Shown here piece by piece: positions 47,647 to 60,590 of a stretch of 64,000 nt of DNA. Under the pieces are notes generated by a model. That model ran no database searches. It was not told the origin of the DNA and saw nothing but the letters and a program-made list of their open reading frames with translations. Source of the stretch: Epiperipatus broadwayi (lineage: Eukaryota > Onychophora > Udeonychophora > Euonychophora > Peripatidae); NCBI GenBank assembly GCA_028023455.1, contig JAQFVV010006220.1, positions 7,793,852 through 7,857,851 of the forward strand. The letters are read 5' to 3'. The translations under genes and the position numbers were made by a program. Every line of letters begins with the position of its first letter. Position 1 is the stretch's first letter.

Positions 47647-50164
47647 CAGAGGTGGCCAAACTCTTAATTAATCTGAGCCGCTTTTGAAAATTTGAAACTA
47701 TTCGAGAGCCGCAACTAAATATTAAATAAGGTTATATTATAAATGAACAAATATTAATTGTATTTGGGTATATTTATTGAACATTGAAATAAATATATAA
47801 AACTGAATAATATATGTATTAAATATATGTATTAAAAATTGAATATAATAACATAAGTATATTTATTTATTATATTTTATTTATTGTGACAAATTTTTAA
47901 AATTCTGTGTATAATTTGTCATGCCCGTCCACAGCAATTCTTTTAGATGCTGGTTTATTAGTTGTGTGCGATATTTTGATTTTACAAGTTTCAAATTGGA
48001 GTAAAAAGATTCCTAGGAATAAGTTGTCCCGAAAATCGAAATATTCCATAAACAGCCTTTTTTAATTGTGGATACTTTGATTCCGACACAAGATTCCAGA
48101 ATTCATTGATTGGTGTCAACTTATATTGTAATAGCAGAGCTTGGTCTTTCATTTTTAGTAATTCTAATTCCCCAGCTGCTTTTTTGGCCACTATTACATT
48201 GGATATGGGAAACTATCATGAATGATATCAATAGCAAATGGATTTACATAAAAAGCAAGAGTTGATTTAAAATATTTCAAATCTATTATTAAATTCCGTT
48301 AATATTTCTTCTAGCTTTTTTTGATACTCATTAAGTTTTTCTAATTTAATATCTGCACAGATTTTTTAAGATGAGAAAAATGATTTAATGTTTATTTTTA
48401 ATGTCATTCGGAAACTAAATATGCTCTGATAAAGGTAAGATATTATTTTATCTTTTCCCTGTAATGCTAAATTGAGTGTTTGTAAATGTTGCATGATATC
48501 AGTAAGAAATATCAAATCATGTAACCATTCATCATCATCAAATTTGGGTTATGATTTTTCCTTATTTTTCAGAAATATCGCAATTGGTTCAAACAAATCT
48601 ACAAATCGATGTAATACATTGTAACTAGATAGCCATCTACCAATACAGTAGAAATTAATGTCATTTGGAAATTCTTCATCATTAATTCTTGAAGAAAATT
48701 TTAAATTGATGGTGATTTTTTGCGTTTATACGAATGTAATTTACAATATGTAGAACAGTTGTTATCACATCAGGATATTTTAAATATTTAGCAATGAGAT
48801 GTTCACAGTGAATGATACGGTGAACAGGCATGAATTGCGGAATTTTAGAATCATCTTTTAAAAGTCCAATACGATCAACTTTTTTACCCAGCATTATGGA
48901 GCTCCATCAGTTACAATACTTACGAGCTTATTGAGTGGCACTGCAAAATTCTTCAAGATTAAATCAAATGCATTTTTTAAATTTATTAATTATTCTTTAA
49001 CAATTAATTCAAGAGAAATAAAATGTATGAAAACGGCCAATTGAGGGAGATCTGTGATATCTGTAGATTCATCAAGAGCTAAGCTGAATGCAATACAGTT
49101 CTTCAGATTATTTTTTGAATTAACTTCAAGAGATTTATTAATTTCTGTTATGTGTCGTTCGATTGTGTGTCTCGATATCATAATTTGCAAAATAATTTTG
49201 TGTAACGCTGCATTATTTGGATCTAAAATTTTAACTACCTCTTCTAAATTTTTTTTAATAAACTTTCCTTCTCCATATGGGTGTTTTGCATGAGCAATTT
49301 TCCAGGAAATTATAAAACTAGCTTCAACAACATTGTCAGCTTGATTGCTAAATGCCAATAAAATGGACTGTTGTTTATTTAAGCTTGATTTTAAAGAAGC
49401 ATGTTTTTCTGATTTTAATTTCTAATTCTGTGGATACTGAGCAGAAAATTGAGGATGATTGAATTCATGCTGACGAAGTAAATTACCAACTTTATAATTT
49501 GCTACTGTAGATTTACAAATAAGACGTAATGCCTTTTCGGTGTTGTCAATAAAAAGGAAATTTTCTTCCCATTCACTATTAAAAGTTCTATTTTCATGTT
49601 CGTATTATCTTTTTTCATTCTTTGTCGCCATATTTTTTAAAAAGCTGAAAATAATGGAAGGAAGCATCTAAGTAAATAAAAATTTTGTTTTAATTTTTAC
49701 ACATATAATGCTGAAAATGTACTGCGAAAGACATTACAATCAACTTACTAAAATTTCCGAATACAAATTGTTTCGTACAGAGCACAATACAAACTGATTG
49801 TTTCATTAAAAGTTTAAACATTCATAGTGTCAATTGGACATCATTTTCATCAATTAAACTTTTGAAGTAAGAAAATTTTCAGGTGGTTTGTACCTTGGCT
49901 ATTTTATAATAAGATAGTGAGGCTAGTATATACCCTAAATAAAATACTTCAAGGTTTTATATATATAAATACATGTCGATACATGGCAATATGAAGTCTA
50001 AAGAAAACTATTTTCTCAATTTCAATCCGTTTAAAAAACATACTTTTTTAATTTTTATAAATTATTATTATTTTTCGAACTATGTAAATACGATAAGGGA
50101 TCTAAAGTACATGTACTGGGAGCCACAATTAATCTTCTAAAGAGCCACAGTTTAGTCATGTCTG
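47647..50164. mobile_element. hAT transposon, complete but inactive, 2518 bp
   Basis: The termini are CAGAGGTGGCCAAACT at the left and, on the other strand, CAGACATGACTAAACT at the right, matching at 12 of 16 positions. Flanks AAATATAG (47639-47646) and ATATATAG (50165-50172) match at 7 of 8, the 8-bp target duplication expected for hAT. A long minus-strand transposase pseudogene fills the interior. Both ends are rich in GAGCCGC/GTGGCTC-like words, as in many animal hAT elements. Sits in ARFRP1 intron 4. Confidence 0.9.
47980..49631 (-). pseudogene. hAT transposase (GTF2IRD2/ZBED-like), broken
   Basis: Starts at an ATG at 49631 (MATKNEKR, then a stop). The N-terminal block has FNSEWEENFLFID and ALRLICKSTVANYK, a BED-finger-like region. 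Next comes an open stretch (about 49420-48990) with ASFIISWKIAHAKHPYGEG, FIKKN and SLALDESTDITD, which carries the first catalytic-type Asp of hAT enzymes. Further on are VTDGAPS (about 48930-48900), HRIIHCEHL, CIGRWLSSYNVL (about 48650-48610) and a C-terminal dimerisation-type region with EFWNLV and YPQLKKAV (about 48110-48040). At least four stops or shifts inactivate it. The order and motifs match GTF2IRD2/ZBED5-like hAT proteins. Confidence 0.85.
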
Positions 50165-50172
50165 ATATATAG

Positions 50173-52443
50173 TAATTGTCAAATTCTATATCTCTAACTA
50201 CAATCAGAATAAGTTTGAAATTTATTTATATTAAACAAATTTTATTTCAAAATGTAAATGATAAAATACAGGTGATGAAGAGATTCAATTCTGTGAAATT
50301 GATATCACAGTTTACAATTTAGAATTTGGTTACTTGCAGTATCTAATATATTCTGATTCCTATTATTATTTATAATTTACAGCTTTTTTAAATCATTCTT
50401 ATTAATACATTTTGCCAAATACTTGCTAGCAAACATTTCCATCATTAGAAATTTGTATTTTTGTTTAAATCAAATTGCTTTTCATTTAGACATTTTGCAC
50501 TGATTTTTATCTGCCATTTAAAAATATATCCCGTGTTGAAATTGTTATGCAGTTTCAGAAAGATATTTTATGATGCAATACAATTTCATAATTGTTTCTT
50601 CTTTATTCCTTTCTCAGATTAATCTTTGAGCTTTAGAAGCAGTTCTCAGAAATTTGTTTAAATTTTATTGCATCTTTATTATGAGTATTTTACTTTTTTA
50701 ACATTTCATTAGGAATGTTTGAATATATAAATTTAAAAGTATTGTACACATTTAATATAAAATAATTAAGAGTAAAATGAAAATAAGAAGATAAACTATT
50801 TGAAAATAACATAGGTTGGAAATAATATTTGATTCTGTTTAGACTCTATTGCTGTCATGATAATTTTCATTATGTAGAAAAATATTGAATAATAGATTGT
50901 ACTGTGAATTTTTCTCAAATATTATCATTACTCAAATATAAAATACTGTTTATAAATTGTCTTTTGGTATTTAGTTCAAATTAAAAATAACTTGAACTAG
51001 TGAAAATGAATTTTTTTTTTTTTACTATTTTCTGTACATGTCAATTATTACAAATGGTGCTCTGTATAGTTAATGCTATTGTAGAATGGCCAATTCAAAA
51101 CTAAGAGTTTCTGAATTGACTCTCAGCTAAATTAAGTAATAATAAAAATACACAGTTTGATCATTTGAATGAAACTTTGGAGCTCAATCTGCCACTTTAA
51201 TGATTAAATCTCATATGATTTTCTAAGCAGTTAATCATACAATTATGTCACAAATATTTAACAATTTGTATTAAAATATTTTTTTAAAATATTAATAATC
51301 AGCTCTGCTATATTCGTTCTCTATATTTTTTATAAATTGTGTATGGAGAGATTTGTTTACCTTTTGTCATTTTATAGCAAAAATAAAAATTAAAGTATCT
51401 ATATTTTTATATATTGGATAGTCGATGAAACCGTAAAAATAATCAAATGTTATGTAGCTCAGGATCACATAATGAAACTGTGATTCCACATGAGTAAATG
51501 GCTTCTAATTATTTTGTGATTGTATTAAGGAAACTAAATCTTAGTTGGATTATTCGAATATAATTCTTTTTGCTTATCACTTGAATGCTGGTGATACAAT
51601 CAACAAACAATACACTTTAAGTGATATTTTTTTAGCATTGGGAAGTTTTGTTTCTGTGTGTCAGTGACTATTATTGTATAAATGAATTTGTAGTTAGATA
51701 AAATGAGGGAATCATTGATGAAAATGTTAAAAAAAAAGAAGAGATGACAGAACAATTCCCATAAGGTCACAGTTAAATCTTAGACAAATTCATAGACAAA
51801 TTTGTTTTATTAGCTTTTTATCTGAAGAACAAAAAAGTGAAAAGATTATTGAAAATCACATTTTGCAATAAATTCTGAGTTTAATCCAATAGACTTTAGA
51901 CTGCATCTTTATCTATAAACATCATCTATTTATTGGTAGAACAACTTGGGAATGCCAAACTGCTGCTTGTCAGCTGCATTGTTTTAAATAACAAAATACT
52001 GTTCACCTGCCTGGAAATACAATTCCTATGTTAACATTATGGATTCTTACTCTAACAGTATGAACTCTTAAATCCATAACATCCTATAATGATATTGCCA
52101 TTTTTCACATTTGTAATAATGCTATTCCTCATTTGTCATTGTTTTGTCTTCATTTGAAGCATCTTTGCTGAATAACAAACTGAAATTTCCAATCAATTTA
52201 CTAGAAATCAAACTAAAAAACAGCTAAGTTTATGTCAGCAATCTTTTTGTCACTGGACTCAACACCACAGAAAATTCTATAACTTTTTTGTTTATTTACA
52301 TAAACCAGTCTATGCTGTTCATATTGTCAGGTGTGAAGTCATTGAGATATTAAACAACATTATAGTACATGTGCATAGAGTGTAAATCCCTTCATTAAAA
52401 GTTCCATACAACTACTGCGCTAATATATAAATTGAACGGTATA
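50173..52443. other. Intron 4, AT-rich
   Basis: Nothing supportable on either strand. Confidence 0.6.
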
Positions 52444-52662
52444 TAGTTTCTAATCATATACTAATAAATATTCTTCCTAATCTGTTCAAAAGAGACAACC
52501 ATCGTCTGTTTAATAAAGTCTTTTTTTTTTAAATTCTAAATATTGTTACATAGTTTCTAATCATATAATAGTAAATGTCCTTCCTCATCTATCTAAAAGG
52601 GACAGCCATCATTGCTAAGTAAAGTCTGTTTTTTTTTTTCAAATTCTAAATATTATATTTTA
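52444..52662. repeat. ~107-bp tandem duplication, diverged
   Basis: TAGTTTCTAATCATATA begins both units (52444 and 52551). They stay collinear to AAATTCTAAATATT with several substitutions and T-run length changes, so the duplication is older than the 90-bp one at 3097. Confidence 0.8.
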
Positions 52663-53687
52663 CTTATAACCTCTTTCTAACATTTGTAGACTTTTAGCCA
52701 TAACCTTTTTTTTTATTATTATTAATTTCTGTTTCTTAATTTAGCATATAGATTATATTTTTTTTAGGAGCTAAATATTCCTAAAGATTATAAAGAAATC
52801 TAGGGGGATTCCAATGAAGAATTAGATTTTATAGTGACAATTCTACCATTGTACACATTGATTGAATAGTCATTATTAAGTAAGTTGTTCATGGTTTGTG
52901 ATTGGCTATAATGACATAAATGAAGCCTGCTAAATTCTTTTGATGAAACTTTTAAGTTTGATTGGTCTTGAACTTAGTAATGTCTAGAAAAGTTCATATC
53001 CAGCTATTTTATGGATCTGGATAAATAAAAATTATTTGAGCATCATGAGGAAGCTATTTTTTATGAGACAATTCTTTTGTAATTTAAAGGGTTTACTTCT
53101 CTGAAGTGTGTTTAAGCAGCTGGTATAAACTGTGTATGGTAAATTTGATTTACTTATTAGATTTGCCTCCTTATTCTAGGAGGAATATGTAAATAGAAAG
53201 TCATTTTAAGATAGTATGCCAGTAATATTTCTCATAATAATATTTTATTATATACATGGACGTTTAGACTGAGCATTTTTTTTCTATACAGAGGCACAGT
53301 TATTCAGCTTTAAAATATATTATTATCCCAAGTAATGCCTCCTAACTTTCCAAGGAAATTGTTTCTAGGAATTATTTTAGATCTAATTTTTTAATATGTT
53401 TTATTTGCTTTACAATAAATAAATAAAGTAATTCTAATAATTGTTACATTTAATTGAACTTAAATTATTATATATTCCCCCCCTAGTTTTATATAAATAA
53501 ACAAATATTTTTTTGTAAGGTGGCTAATATATGTATTCTATTTTGATTAATTAGAAATAGAAAAATAGTTGGAATAGATAAAATTTAAATTTTGTTTAGT
53601 TATAAATAGCAGTTCTTTTGTTAATATTTTGTATTTTAGAATTTAATTAAGTTTATATTTATACAACTTTTTTTTATTTTAAATTAG
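52663..53687. other. End of ARFRP1 intron 4
   Basis: AT-rich; acceptor TTTTAAATTAG precedes exon 5. Confidence 0.6.
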
Positions 53688-53758
53688 ATATGATGATAGG
53701 AAGTGAAGCATTGGAAAATGTACCATTACTTGTTTTAGCAAACAAACAGGATATTAAA
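53688..53758 (+). CDS. ARFRP1: ARF-related protein 1, coding exon 5 (residues 116-139)
   Basis: Encodes DMMIGSEALENVPLLVLANK and then QDIK. NKQD (residues 134-137) is the guanine-specificity motif. Acceptor AAATTAG, donor GTAAGA at 53759, phase 0, length 71 bases. About 60 more residues are expected (the SAL motif and C-terminal helix), but I found no matching exon up to 64000, so the gene is cut by the window or the last intron exceeds 10 kb. All 139 visible residues are collinear with the family and no stop or shift is present, so the gene looks functional. Confidence 0.95.
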
Positions 53759-55661
53759 GTAAGATTTTTTTTTTTTTTAAAAAAATTATAATACATTTGA
53801 TATATATTTATAAAGAGGGTATAAATTTTAATCACTTTTGATTTAATTCATATGAAAAAACAGGATATCATAAAAGGTTAAAGTATTCTTCCATTGAAAA
53901 AAAAAAAAGGTTCTCCAACAATTATAAATTATCAGTAAAAGTATAAGAAATACTTTACTATAGAATCGTTAGAGGGCACTATTGTTATATATCTACAATG
54001 TTGCACAATACTGTAATAAAAATATATATATATATTATTTAATAAAGATAATGGTTGATGATGATGATGATGAAAGAAAAGAAGATAAATATATTAATAA
54101 AAATAATTTATAATTATTATTTGATTTTCTTTTATGGATTACTTGCATTTTATTGTAATTTTATTTATTAGTTATGATTTAATATTGGATTAAATTGTAT
54201 TTAAAGAAAATTAATACTGAGAATAAATATATATTCAGTTTTTATTTTCAATGGTGCTTTAAGATATAAAATAATTTTATAGAAAATGCCTTTTTTTTTT
54301 TTCTAATGTCTAATATTGAAATTGTAGATAATTATGTTAAATAAAAGGATCACACTATTTTTTTCCATTTATATAAATTTATGTAATTTTTATGAAAAAT
54401 GTTTATAGTTTCATCATTCAATCTTGGACTATATTGAATATTGTTTCACCATTAACTTTATAAAAAATAATCGAATAGTTCATAAGATCTAGCAGTGGAA
54501 TTGATGGAGTTGGAGTTGCAATCCATTGAAGATTGGTTTCGGAATCCACTATTCTACCTCTACACTAAGTCGTGCAAAGCATTAACTTACATTGTTATAG
54601 GTAAATATGCTTAAGTAAAAGGTCTCAGTGCTGAGATTACAATGTTTATCTGTAATGAGTATGAGTGGGGGTTCAAATCCAGAGTGAATCTTGAAATTTC
54701 AAAATATTGAGGAATTCTGATTAGTTTCAATCTACAGCTGGCTTTTAGAGAATTCTTAGATATATATTTAATTATTTATAAACGTTCCAGAATAATTTGG
54801 TTTGATAGATGAATATCAATGTGATGGCTGTATATAAAAAAAAAAAAACACAACTTTTACCAGCCATAAAGATATCATATATTTTCAGGAATTATAATTC
54901 CATAGAGTCTTTTGAAAAAATATACTATGATATATAATAAAATAATTGATCATCTTATTGATAATTTGCCAAAGTTTCTTACAAACTCTTAACAAAAATT
55001 TATTGTAGTATATCATAAAATTTTTTGCATTTCAATGATGCAAGGGTCTCCTTTATTTTACGATGTAGCTCAAAATTTGAAATGCTAGAATACATTATGT
55101 TAAAGGAATGGTAAGCAATGACAAACTACCGCTGATAATCAGATATTACTAAGTTTAGTGCTCTTGCATAGATCAAGCAATGAACATACAATCATGATTC
55201 ATCGTAAAACCACGAATAATTGAAAGTTTAATCTGACGACCATTTAATTATTAAATGCTTTTATATTAACTTGCCCTGTCTGTGTTTCTGTTAGAATGTC
55301 CAACATTTTTGAATTTTTAACAATGAAAAAAAATCTGTTCCCATTTAGAACTCTACACACACATCCTTACCCTTCCCCGGAAAAATTCCTAATAATCGAG
55401 CCAAATAATAAAATTTGTTAATATTGAATTTACTTAATTAAAAGTAAATATTTTCTACTATAATTTGAATTATTCTTCTGAAATAATTAATATTTCATAA
55501 ATATTTTGTGAAAAAAATAATAAATATGTGAACAAATGTTAGAGAATTGTGTGGTTTTTTTTCATTTCCAAAATCAAAACGAAGAAATCAAACTGTCAAA
55601 ATCTTTGACAGCAGATACCCTCTTGTGGAGAGAACAAGAAACATAAAAAATGATGAAGAAA
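53759..55661. other. Downstream of exon 5, probable intron 5
   Basis: AT-rich. GATGATGATGATG microsatellite near 54057. At about 54600-54700 GGGGGTTCAAATCCAGAG resembles a tRNA box B and may mark a decayed SINE. Confidence 0.45.
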
Positions 55662-55812
55662 ATTATTTTATTTAAATTGAAATTATGAGTTTTATTTATA
55701 ATTAAAAAATAAAAACATAATAAAAAAGACGATTAAAAGGGTCTGATTAAGATTATTTTATTTAAATTGAAATTATATGTTTTATTTATAACAAAAAGTA
55801 AAAAAAAAAAAT
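55662..55812. repeat. 90-bp tandem duplication, diverged
   Basis: ATTATTTTATTTAAATTG occurs at 55662 and 55752 and the copies stay similar through GTTTTATTTATA. Confidence 0.7.
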
Positions 55813-55838
55813 ATTAAAAAACTATATTTTTTTAAATT

Positions 55839-56047
55839 AATGCTTTTATGTCAACAGCCTATCTAAAAATTAGAAAAATAACAAAGTAATCTGACTAAAA
55901 AATATGTAATTTCATAAAAGCATTTGAGATCATTAAAATCAAAAAGACAAACAAAAAGACCTCAAATGCTTTTAAAATGATACATTTTTTAGTTGGATTA
56001 CTTTGTTATTTTTCTAATTTTTATTTGTCTGTTTACATAAAAGCATT
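55839..56047. mobile_element. Foldback / MITE with ~88-bp arms
   Basis: The left arm 55839-55928 and right arm 55961-56047 are inverted copies at roughly 85-90% identity by eye, both ending AATGCTTTTATGT. A 32-base A-rich spacer separates them. No ORF, and no clear target duplication. It shares no sequence with the 11-16 kb foldback family. Confidence 0.8.
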
Positions 56048-57579
56048 ATTTAAAAAAAATTTTTTATAATATTATTCATTACTTTATAATAAATCATAAA
56101 TGGATATTAAATTACCTCAAGGCAAATTGGTGTAACTAGGCAATAATGTACTATGACCAAGTGATAATATTTGATCATTATAAGTTATAGTTGGATATTG
56201 TATGCTTTCTGTACTCCCGTTAAATATAATTTATTCTAGTATCTTAAATTTAGATTCATTACAAAATGTGCAAAATATATTATTATAATTTTGATTTATA
56301 ATTTATTCCTAGTTCAAATGAAAGTTATAAATTTGATGAGACAATTATTCTTCAACATGTTTCTACTTGTAATCTCTAAAATCTTGAAGTATGTTGCAAA
56401 TTTATTTTATTTAAATATCATTGCATCCAAAACCACTAATCTATGTTTATCTATAAAGTTCTGATTATGCTAGATTATTATTTAAGGAATATCATTTTTT
56501 AACTGTAAACATTTGTATTTGCAAAACAAACAACGTAATTCTTCTAATTCTAAAGATATTATTATTATTATTTTTTAAAAAAAAAAAATGAAAATAAAGT
56601 TTAGAATGTTTAACTGACAAATTTGTTCTTTATTAATTAAGTTTTTAAATGCGCATTTTTAAAAAAAAAAAAAATCTCTAACTTTGCAATGATTATCAGT
56701 CATAAGAAATATTCATTAAAAAAATAAAATAAAATTCCAGTTACCAAATGAAATTGAAGGAATTTATTCTTCAAATGAAAAAAATCATATGTGAGCTATA
56801 AGCATTTAAAATTATAGATGTTAGCCATCACCCTTTAATCCAAATAGTGAACATTAAGAAAGAAATGGTATTTTTTATACTCAAAAATAGATCAACTTTT
56901 GTTAATAAAAATAGTAAAAACAGTAAAATAAAATTGGCATAATGGCAATCATTCTAATAGTATTTGAGACCTTAATTTTTTTTTCTTCTAATGTTAACAT
57001 AAATCTGTTCAATAGAATATTTGATTCTCTTTCACCACAAAAATTTCTGACCAAAACATTGAGACAGTTGAAAAAGTAAATGCCAAGAAAGTTTTTATTC
57101 AACTAGTAAAACCTTCAAAAATGGAAAACTATAGAAAAAAAGATGGAAGAAAGAAAAATGCTCTTAGGAGTGATTAGGATGCACCTTTTTTAAAAAGAAA
57201 ATTATGAAGTATTTTTTATCTTACATTTATATTTGTAATCAATGATTTTGATATTATTTGCATTTATTTTTTTTTATCTAGTAAATTTTGAAAACTTTTT
57301 TTTCCTTAATGCTTTTTAAAATTTAATAACATATATATTTTTCTTTTTAATTGCTTTAAAACTTCATGTAATCTTAAAATTGTATCACAATTCTGCCACA
57401 ACTGAATTATGATTAGACTCTAGTATAGTTCCAAGATGTGCACATGCATTATATGATTTTTCTGAACTAATATACAATCAAATTCAAATGTGCTCTTATT
57501 TCATAGAGCTTTCACACATGCAAATTTTATCATGATTTGTAAACCTTGGATTCAATATTATTATGTTATTTTCTTTATA
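56048..57579. other. Probable intron 5, AT-rich
   Basis: No supported feature. The minus-strand ORF 56902-57102 was not recognised. Confidence 0.55.
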
Positions 57580-57900
57580 TAACATTTTTTAATTCTAAAC
57601 AATGATCCCATGCAATCTTTTTTTACCTGACCCATTATAGCATTATAGTCCCTCATATCAATATGCAACTAGTTTTATATTCAGCTTTATTTTTTCCCCC
57701 ATTTCTTCATATAAGAACCCAGTGTTTTCTTTATAATGTTTTTAGTTGCCATATATATGTGAAAAATCTTTTGGCCTTTTGTAGTACATAGCTTCTATTT
57801 CTTCACCAAAAATTTATTATTTACAAGAGTTTTACTATGTAATCAAATTTGTGTTTTGTTCTTGGAATTAAAACAAGATCATTATACTAATCTTACAAGC
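57580..57900 (-). pseudogene. Possible LINE endonuclease scrap
   Basis: Minus strand text FGEEIEAMYY, then TGFLYEEMGEKIKL, then DMRDYNAIMGQVKKRL resembles the Y-E-E-L ... G-D-F-N-A-K-I-G segment of RTE-like endonucleases, in broken frames. Catalytic identity cannot be shown. Confidence 0.3.
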
Positions 57901-58159
57901 TAAACAGTAAATTATCATTCCTTTTTTATTTTTCATTTCACAATCTATTTATAATATCTAATCTTTTTTTTTATTGATATACAATAAAAATTCTCTATTT
58001 TTTCTAGTTTATTCATGATTTTAATGCTCATTTTATCTATTTTAATAATAGTTTTAAATTCAAAAAGTTTGGAACAAGATTTTGAAGTGGATTAATGTAC
58101 TCAGTCCAAGAATTGAGTATATCAGTCCTGCAGGATTAATTTTTCTTTAAATTATATAT

Positions 58160-58600
58160 ATATTGAGATAGTTATGTGTCTCTTGGCATACAACAACATA
58201 ATAGTGTGTGTATATGTATTAATTTTAAAGAAAAATAGAAATAAACACAAGTTTTTTTTTGTAGATATTTTCTATATTACATTAGATTAAATAAATTTGA
58301 ATTTAAAAAAAATTTATTATAAATTAAACATTTCAAAAAGGTCTAATTAATATTTTATTAATTCTGATTTTGAAATTAAAACAAGCATGTTTTTATGTCA
58401 CTATAGATATACTGGTAATTATAAAATTCCACTATTTTTTGATTAAAGAAATTTTAATTAAAGCTTGTATGACATTTTGATAAAAATCGTACAAAGTTGT
58501 TTTTGAAAAGATTAAGGTGAATTGAAAAAAGTCATTAACTTTTTTCAGTCAAGATAAAGAAAATTTACTTTTAATTACTGGGTTTTTTTTTTAATTCCAC
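58160..58600 (+). repeat. Interspersed repeat A, copy 2
   Basis: Partner of 28800-29260 with the same landmark order and strand; see that entry. Confidence 0.65.
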
Positions 58601-59883
58601 TCTGACTATAAAAAGATTGAAAAAAAAAAGATTAGAAGAGTTTTAGATTGTGACACCGTGATGACTATGAAGTTATAACTCAAGGCAAGGGACAGTGTAT
58701 CTAGCCACTGCTAGTACACAACAATAGAGTTTGAATTTTTATGGAAGTAAGTCTCAGCTTTTATGTAGTTCATAGTCTATATACATGTTTATTAGATGAC
58801 ACAAATTAAAGGATTTCACTGCAAGTCAACAGTTACTAAATTGTACCTTTCCTGAAGATGACAATAAGCCAATCTATGGTTTTTGAAGGACCCAACTTAC
58901 CAAGAGATTAGCTTACTATATACACAGTTTTATAAATATGCAAAGAAGCACAAACAAAGGTTTGTGTCATGTATGTAAAGTACTTACAGATATCAGCTGG
59001 TTTTAAAATAAATAATTTTTGACTAAATTATTCAACTAAAACTAGAATAATGAAAGAAAATAATAAATGACTGTTTCCAGTTTTATTTACTAAAAGGGAA
59101 ACCCAGAAGAAACTTTATTGAAAATGACGATTTTATTTTGAAATTAAAAAAAAAAAGCTAACTCCAAAATCTTTCTGGATTGGAAAACAAAAGAACTTTA
59201 TAAAATATTTTTAAAAATGTTTATAATTAATCAAGAGAAAAGAACTTTCCAAATTGAATCTCATGGTAATATTATTTTTAAACTTTTTTTTATCATTAGA
59301 AATAAGGAATGAATTAATAACTTTGATTCATGCAATTTTTTTATTATATATATACACATACATATGAGTTTTATGTTTATTTTTGTCATTAAATTAATTA
59401 TGTCTTATGAAAAATATATTTTTAATAAGTTATTATTTTGACAAATTAAAATATATATATATAACATTACTGTGCACACACATGTCCATGGCTACTCACA
59501 CATATATATATATGAAAATAGTTATTTATGTATCATTAAAATGTGATATCTTATTTTTTTTTTATTATTATATGACAATTTCCATATGTTACAATGTGTT
59601 TGTGGGCTTATATAAATACTTTTCATGTAGACACATATATGTTAAAAATAATATTTTTATTACTAATGTATGACACTTCAAATATGTTTATATTATACAG
59701 ACATGTGTGCTGATATATAAGTATTTTATGCAAACCTATTGGGGCACATATGTAAATTATAATGTAATAGTGGATTTCTTTTTGGTATTAATCAAAATCA
59801 GAAAGCTTAATTTATATGTATAGCCATATTCAGCAGATCTTCATTTCATTTTAATTGTTATTAATAAATTGATATTTCACTGC
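58601..59883. other. AT-rich stretch between repeats A and ORF
   Basis: No gene. Several (TA)n tracts; the ORF at 59407 is Tyr/Ile/Phe-rich and compositional. Confidence 0.5.
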
Positions 59884-59896
59884 TAAAGTTGTTCCA

Positions 59897-60109
59897 GTGA
59901 ATTTATTCAATCCTAAAATGGTTTTAGAATATTATGTTTGTATAACATCTCTTGATCACGGTAACATTTATAGAGCTTTTGCTCAATCAGCTGGATTCAT
60001 GCATAATGGTCTATTATATAAAAGGAGTTTATGTTTAGTATTTGATGATGATCCTGATTGGTGTAAAAGGGAATATCCTTTGAAGTCCATGCACTACATT
60101 TCATTCTAA
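59897..60109 (+). CDS. Unidentified short ORF or exon
   Basis: A frame open to a TAA at 60109. The first ATG is at 59917, and TTGTTCCAG at 59889-59897 looks like a splice acceptor, so this may be a terminal exon. The peptide has a protein-like composition unlike the surrounding AT-driven ORFs: LDHGNIYRAFAQSAGFMHNG, then LVFDDDPDWCKREYPL, with His, Trp, Cys and acidic clusters. I do not recognise a family. It could be an exon of a nested gene, a retrocopy or pseudogene fragment, or part of an unknown element lying between repeats A and B. Confidence 0.4.
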   Translation: MNLFNPKMVLEYYVCITSLDHGNIYRAFAQSAGFMHNGLLYKRSLCLVFDDDPDWCKREYPLKSMHYISF

Positions 60110-60389
60110 TTATTTATTTAGAAATTAAGTTTATAGTTGGTTAGTACATTAATGGTATGAAGTGGCCAGTGCATTGATGATGGTCAGCATGTTTTAGTAT
60201 CCCATCATTATTATTTTTAAATTGTTATATTTAATGGATTAGTATTTAAGTTTGTGTATTCAAATTATTATGTTATATCACTGCCTGGTAAGGGCTAAAT
60301 AATTAGCCTGGTCTATAGTAGACCCATTTCAAATTCAGTTCCAAGATTGACTGTTGATTTATTTTTATTATTGATCATCCAATTGATGA

Positions 60390-60590
60390 TGAATGATTAT
60401 TGCTTTTGTGCAATGCTGGTGAAATTATAGATACTACTAGTTAGTTCTGTATTGATCTCTCATGTTCCTCTTATTCATTATTGTTTGTATTTAATTTTAT
60501 ATTTAAATTTTGTATTAACTGGGGTTGATGATGAGTGCCATCACTCCAGATTTATCCCAGGATCCATATCATTACAATACATATACATTG
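60390..60590 (+). repeat. Interspersed repeat B, copy 2
   Basis: Partner of 29400-29665, same strand, with GGGTTGATGATGA and TGCCATCACTCCAG and an ATTACAATAC end. Confidence 0.65.

Noticed and set aside
56741-56815. AG acceptor-like ATTCCAG followed by a short open frame as the next ARFRP1 exon
   Set aside because: The translation does not resemble the C-terminal part of ARFRP1 and stops after about 17 codons.
59407-59673. Tyr/Ile/Phe-rich 88-codon ORF
   Set aside because: Composition follows local (TA)n tracts; no motif.
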